Shown: positions 5,434-5,434 of the stretch, piece after piece | Layout of the letters: the number at the start of each line of letters is the position of its first letter | How positions within the stretch are numbered: position 1 is the stretch's first letter | Assembly: GCA_003552885.1 (NCBI GenBank) | Contig: PUPA01000206.1 | Coordinates: 1-5,434, forward strand | Source: Natrialbaceae archaeon | GTDB taxonomy: Archaea; Halobacteriota; Halobacteria; Halobacteriales; Natrialbaceae | Length of the DNA stretch: 5,434 nucleotides | Direction of reading: 5' to 3' | Translations under genes and position numbers: made by a program | The notes under the pieces: generated by a model | Told to the model about the DNA's origin: nothing | The model's database searches: none | Seen by the model: the letters and a program-made list of their open reading frames with translations, nothing else

Positions 5434-5434
5434 G

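Overview
This window looks like part of a haloarchaeal (class Halobacteria) chromosome. The DNA is very GC-rich with G or C at most third codon positions, the predicted proteins are rich in Asp and Glu, promoters look archaeal (BRE plus TATA box about 27 bases before the start codon), and the riboflavin genes are the archaeal types. CTAG is scarce while CTCGAG is common. I see no mobile element, CRISPR array, tRNA or rRNA, and nothing that suggests recent transfer. It reads as ordinary core chromosome with one odd gene.

Layout from left to right: (1) the 3' part of a probable DICT sensory-domain protein on + (start outside the window); (2) a 126-base gap with a T-rich stretch and an 18-base inverted repeat; (3) a + strand pair, ribK/rbkR (CTP-dependent riboflavin kinase with an N-terminal winged helix-turn-helix) and ribB (3,4-dihydroxy-2-butanone-4-phosphate synthase), separated by one base; (4) a convergent gene on -, an adenylate-forming (ANL) superfamily protein with its catalytic motifs erased and its C-terminal domain absent; (5) a 165-base divergent promoter region; (6) ilvE on +, branched-chain amino acid aminotransferase; (7) convergent to it on -, a DUF502 membrane protein, whose start codon overlaps the stop codon of a further - strand gene that runs off the right edge.

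How the genes relate: ribK and ribB form a small riboflavin/FMN unit. RibB makes the four-carbon precursor of the riboflavin ring and RibK phosphorylates finished riboflavin to FMN. The HTH domain of RibK may let the enzyme control the unit, and the inverted repeat upstream is the obvious candidate operator. IlvE catalyses the last step of Val/Leu/Ile synthesis or the first of their breakdown. The degenerate ANL protein shares a divergent promoter region with ilvE, but no functional link can be shown from sequence. DUF502 proteins are membrane proteins of unknown function.

The most unusual item is the ANL-family protein, a probable pseudoenzyme kept as a long intact reading frame. Next is the inverted repeat before ribK. 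I found no convincing wholly new multi-gene system here.
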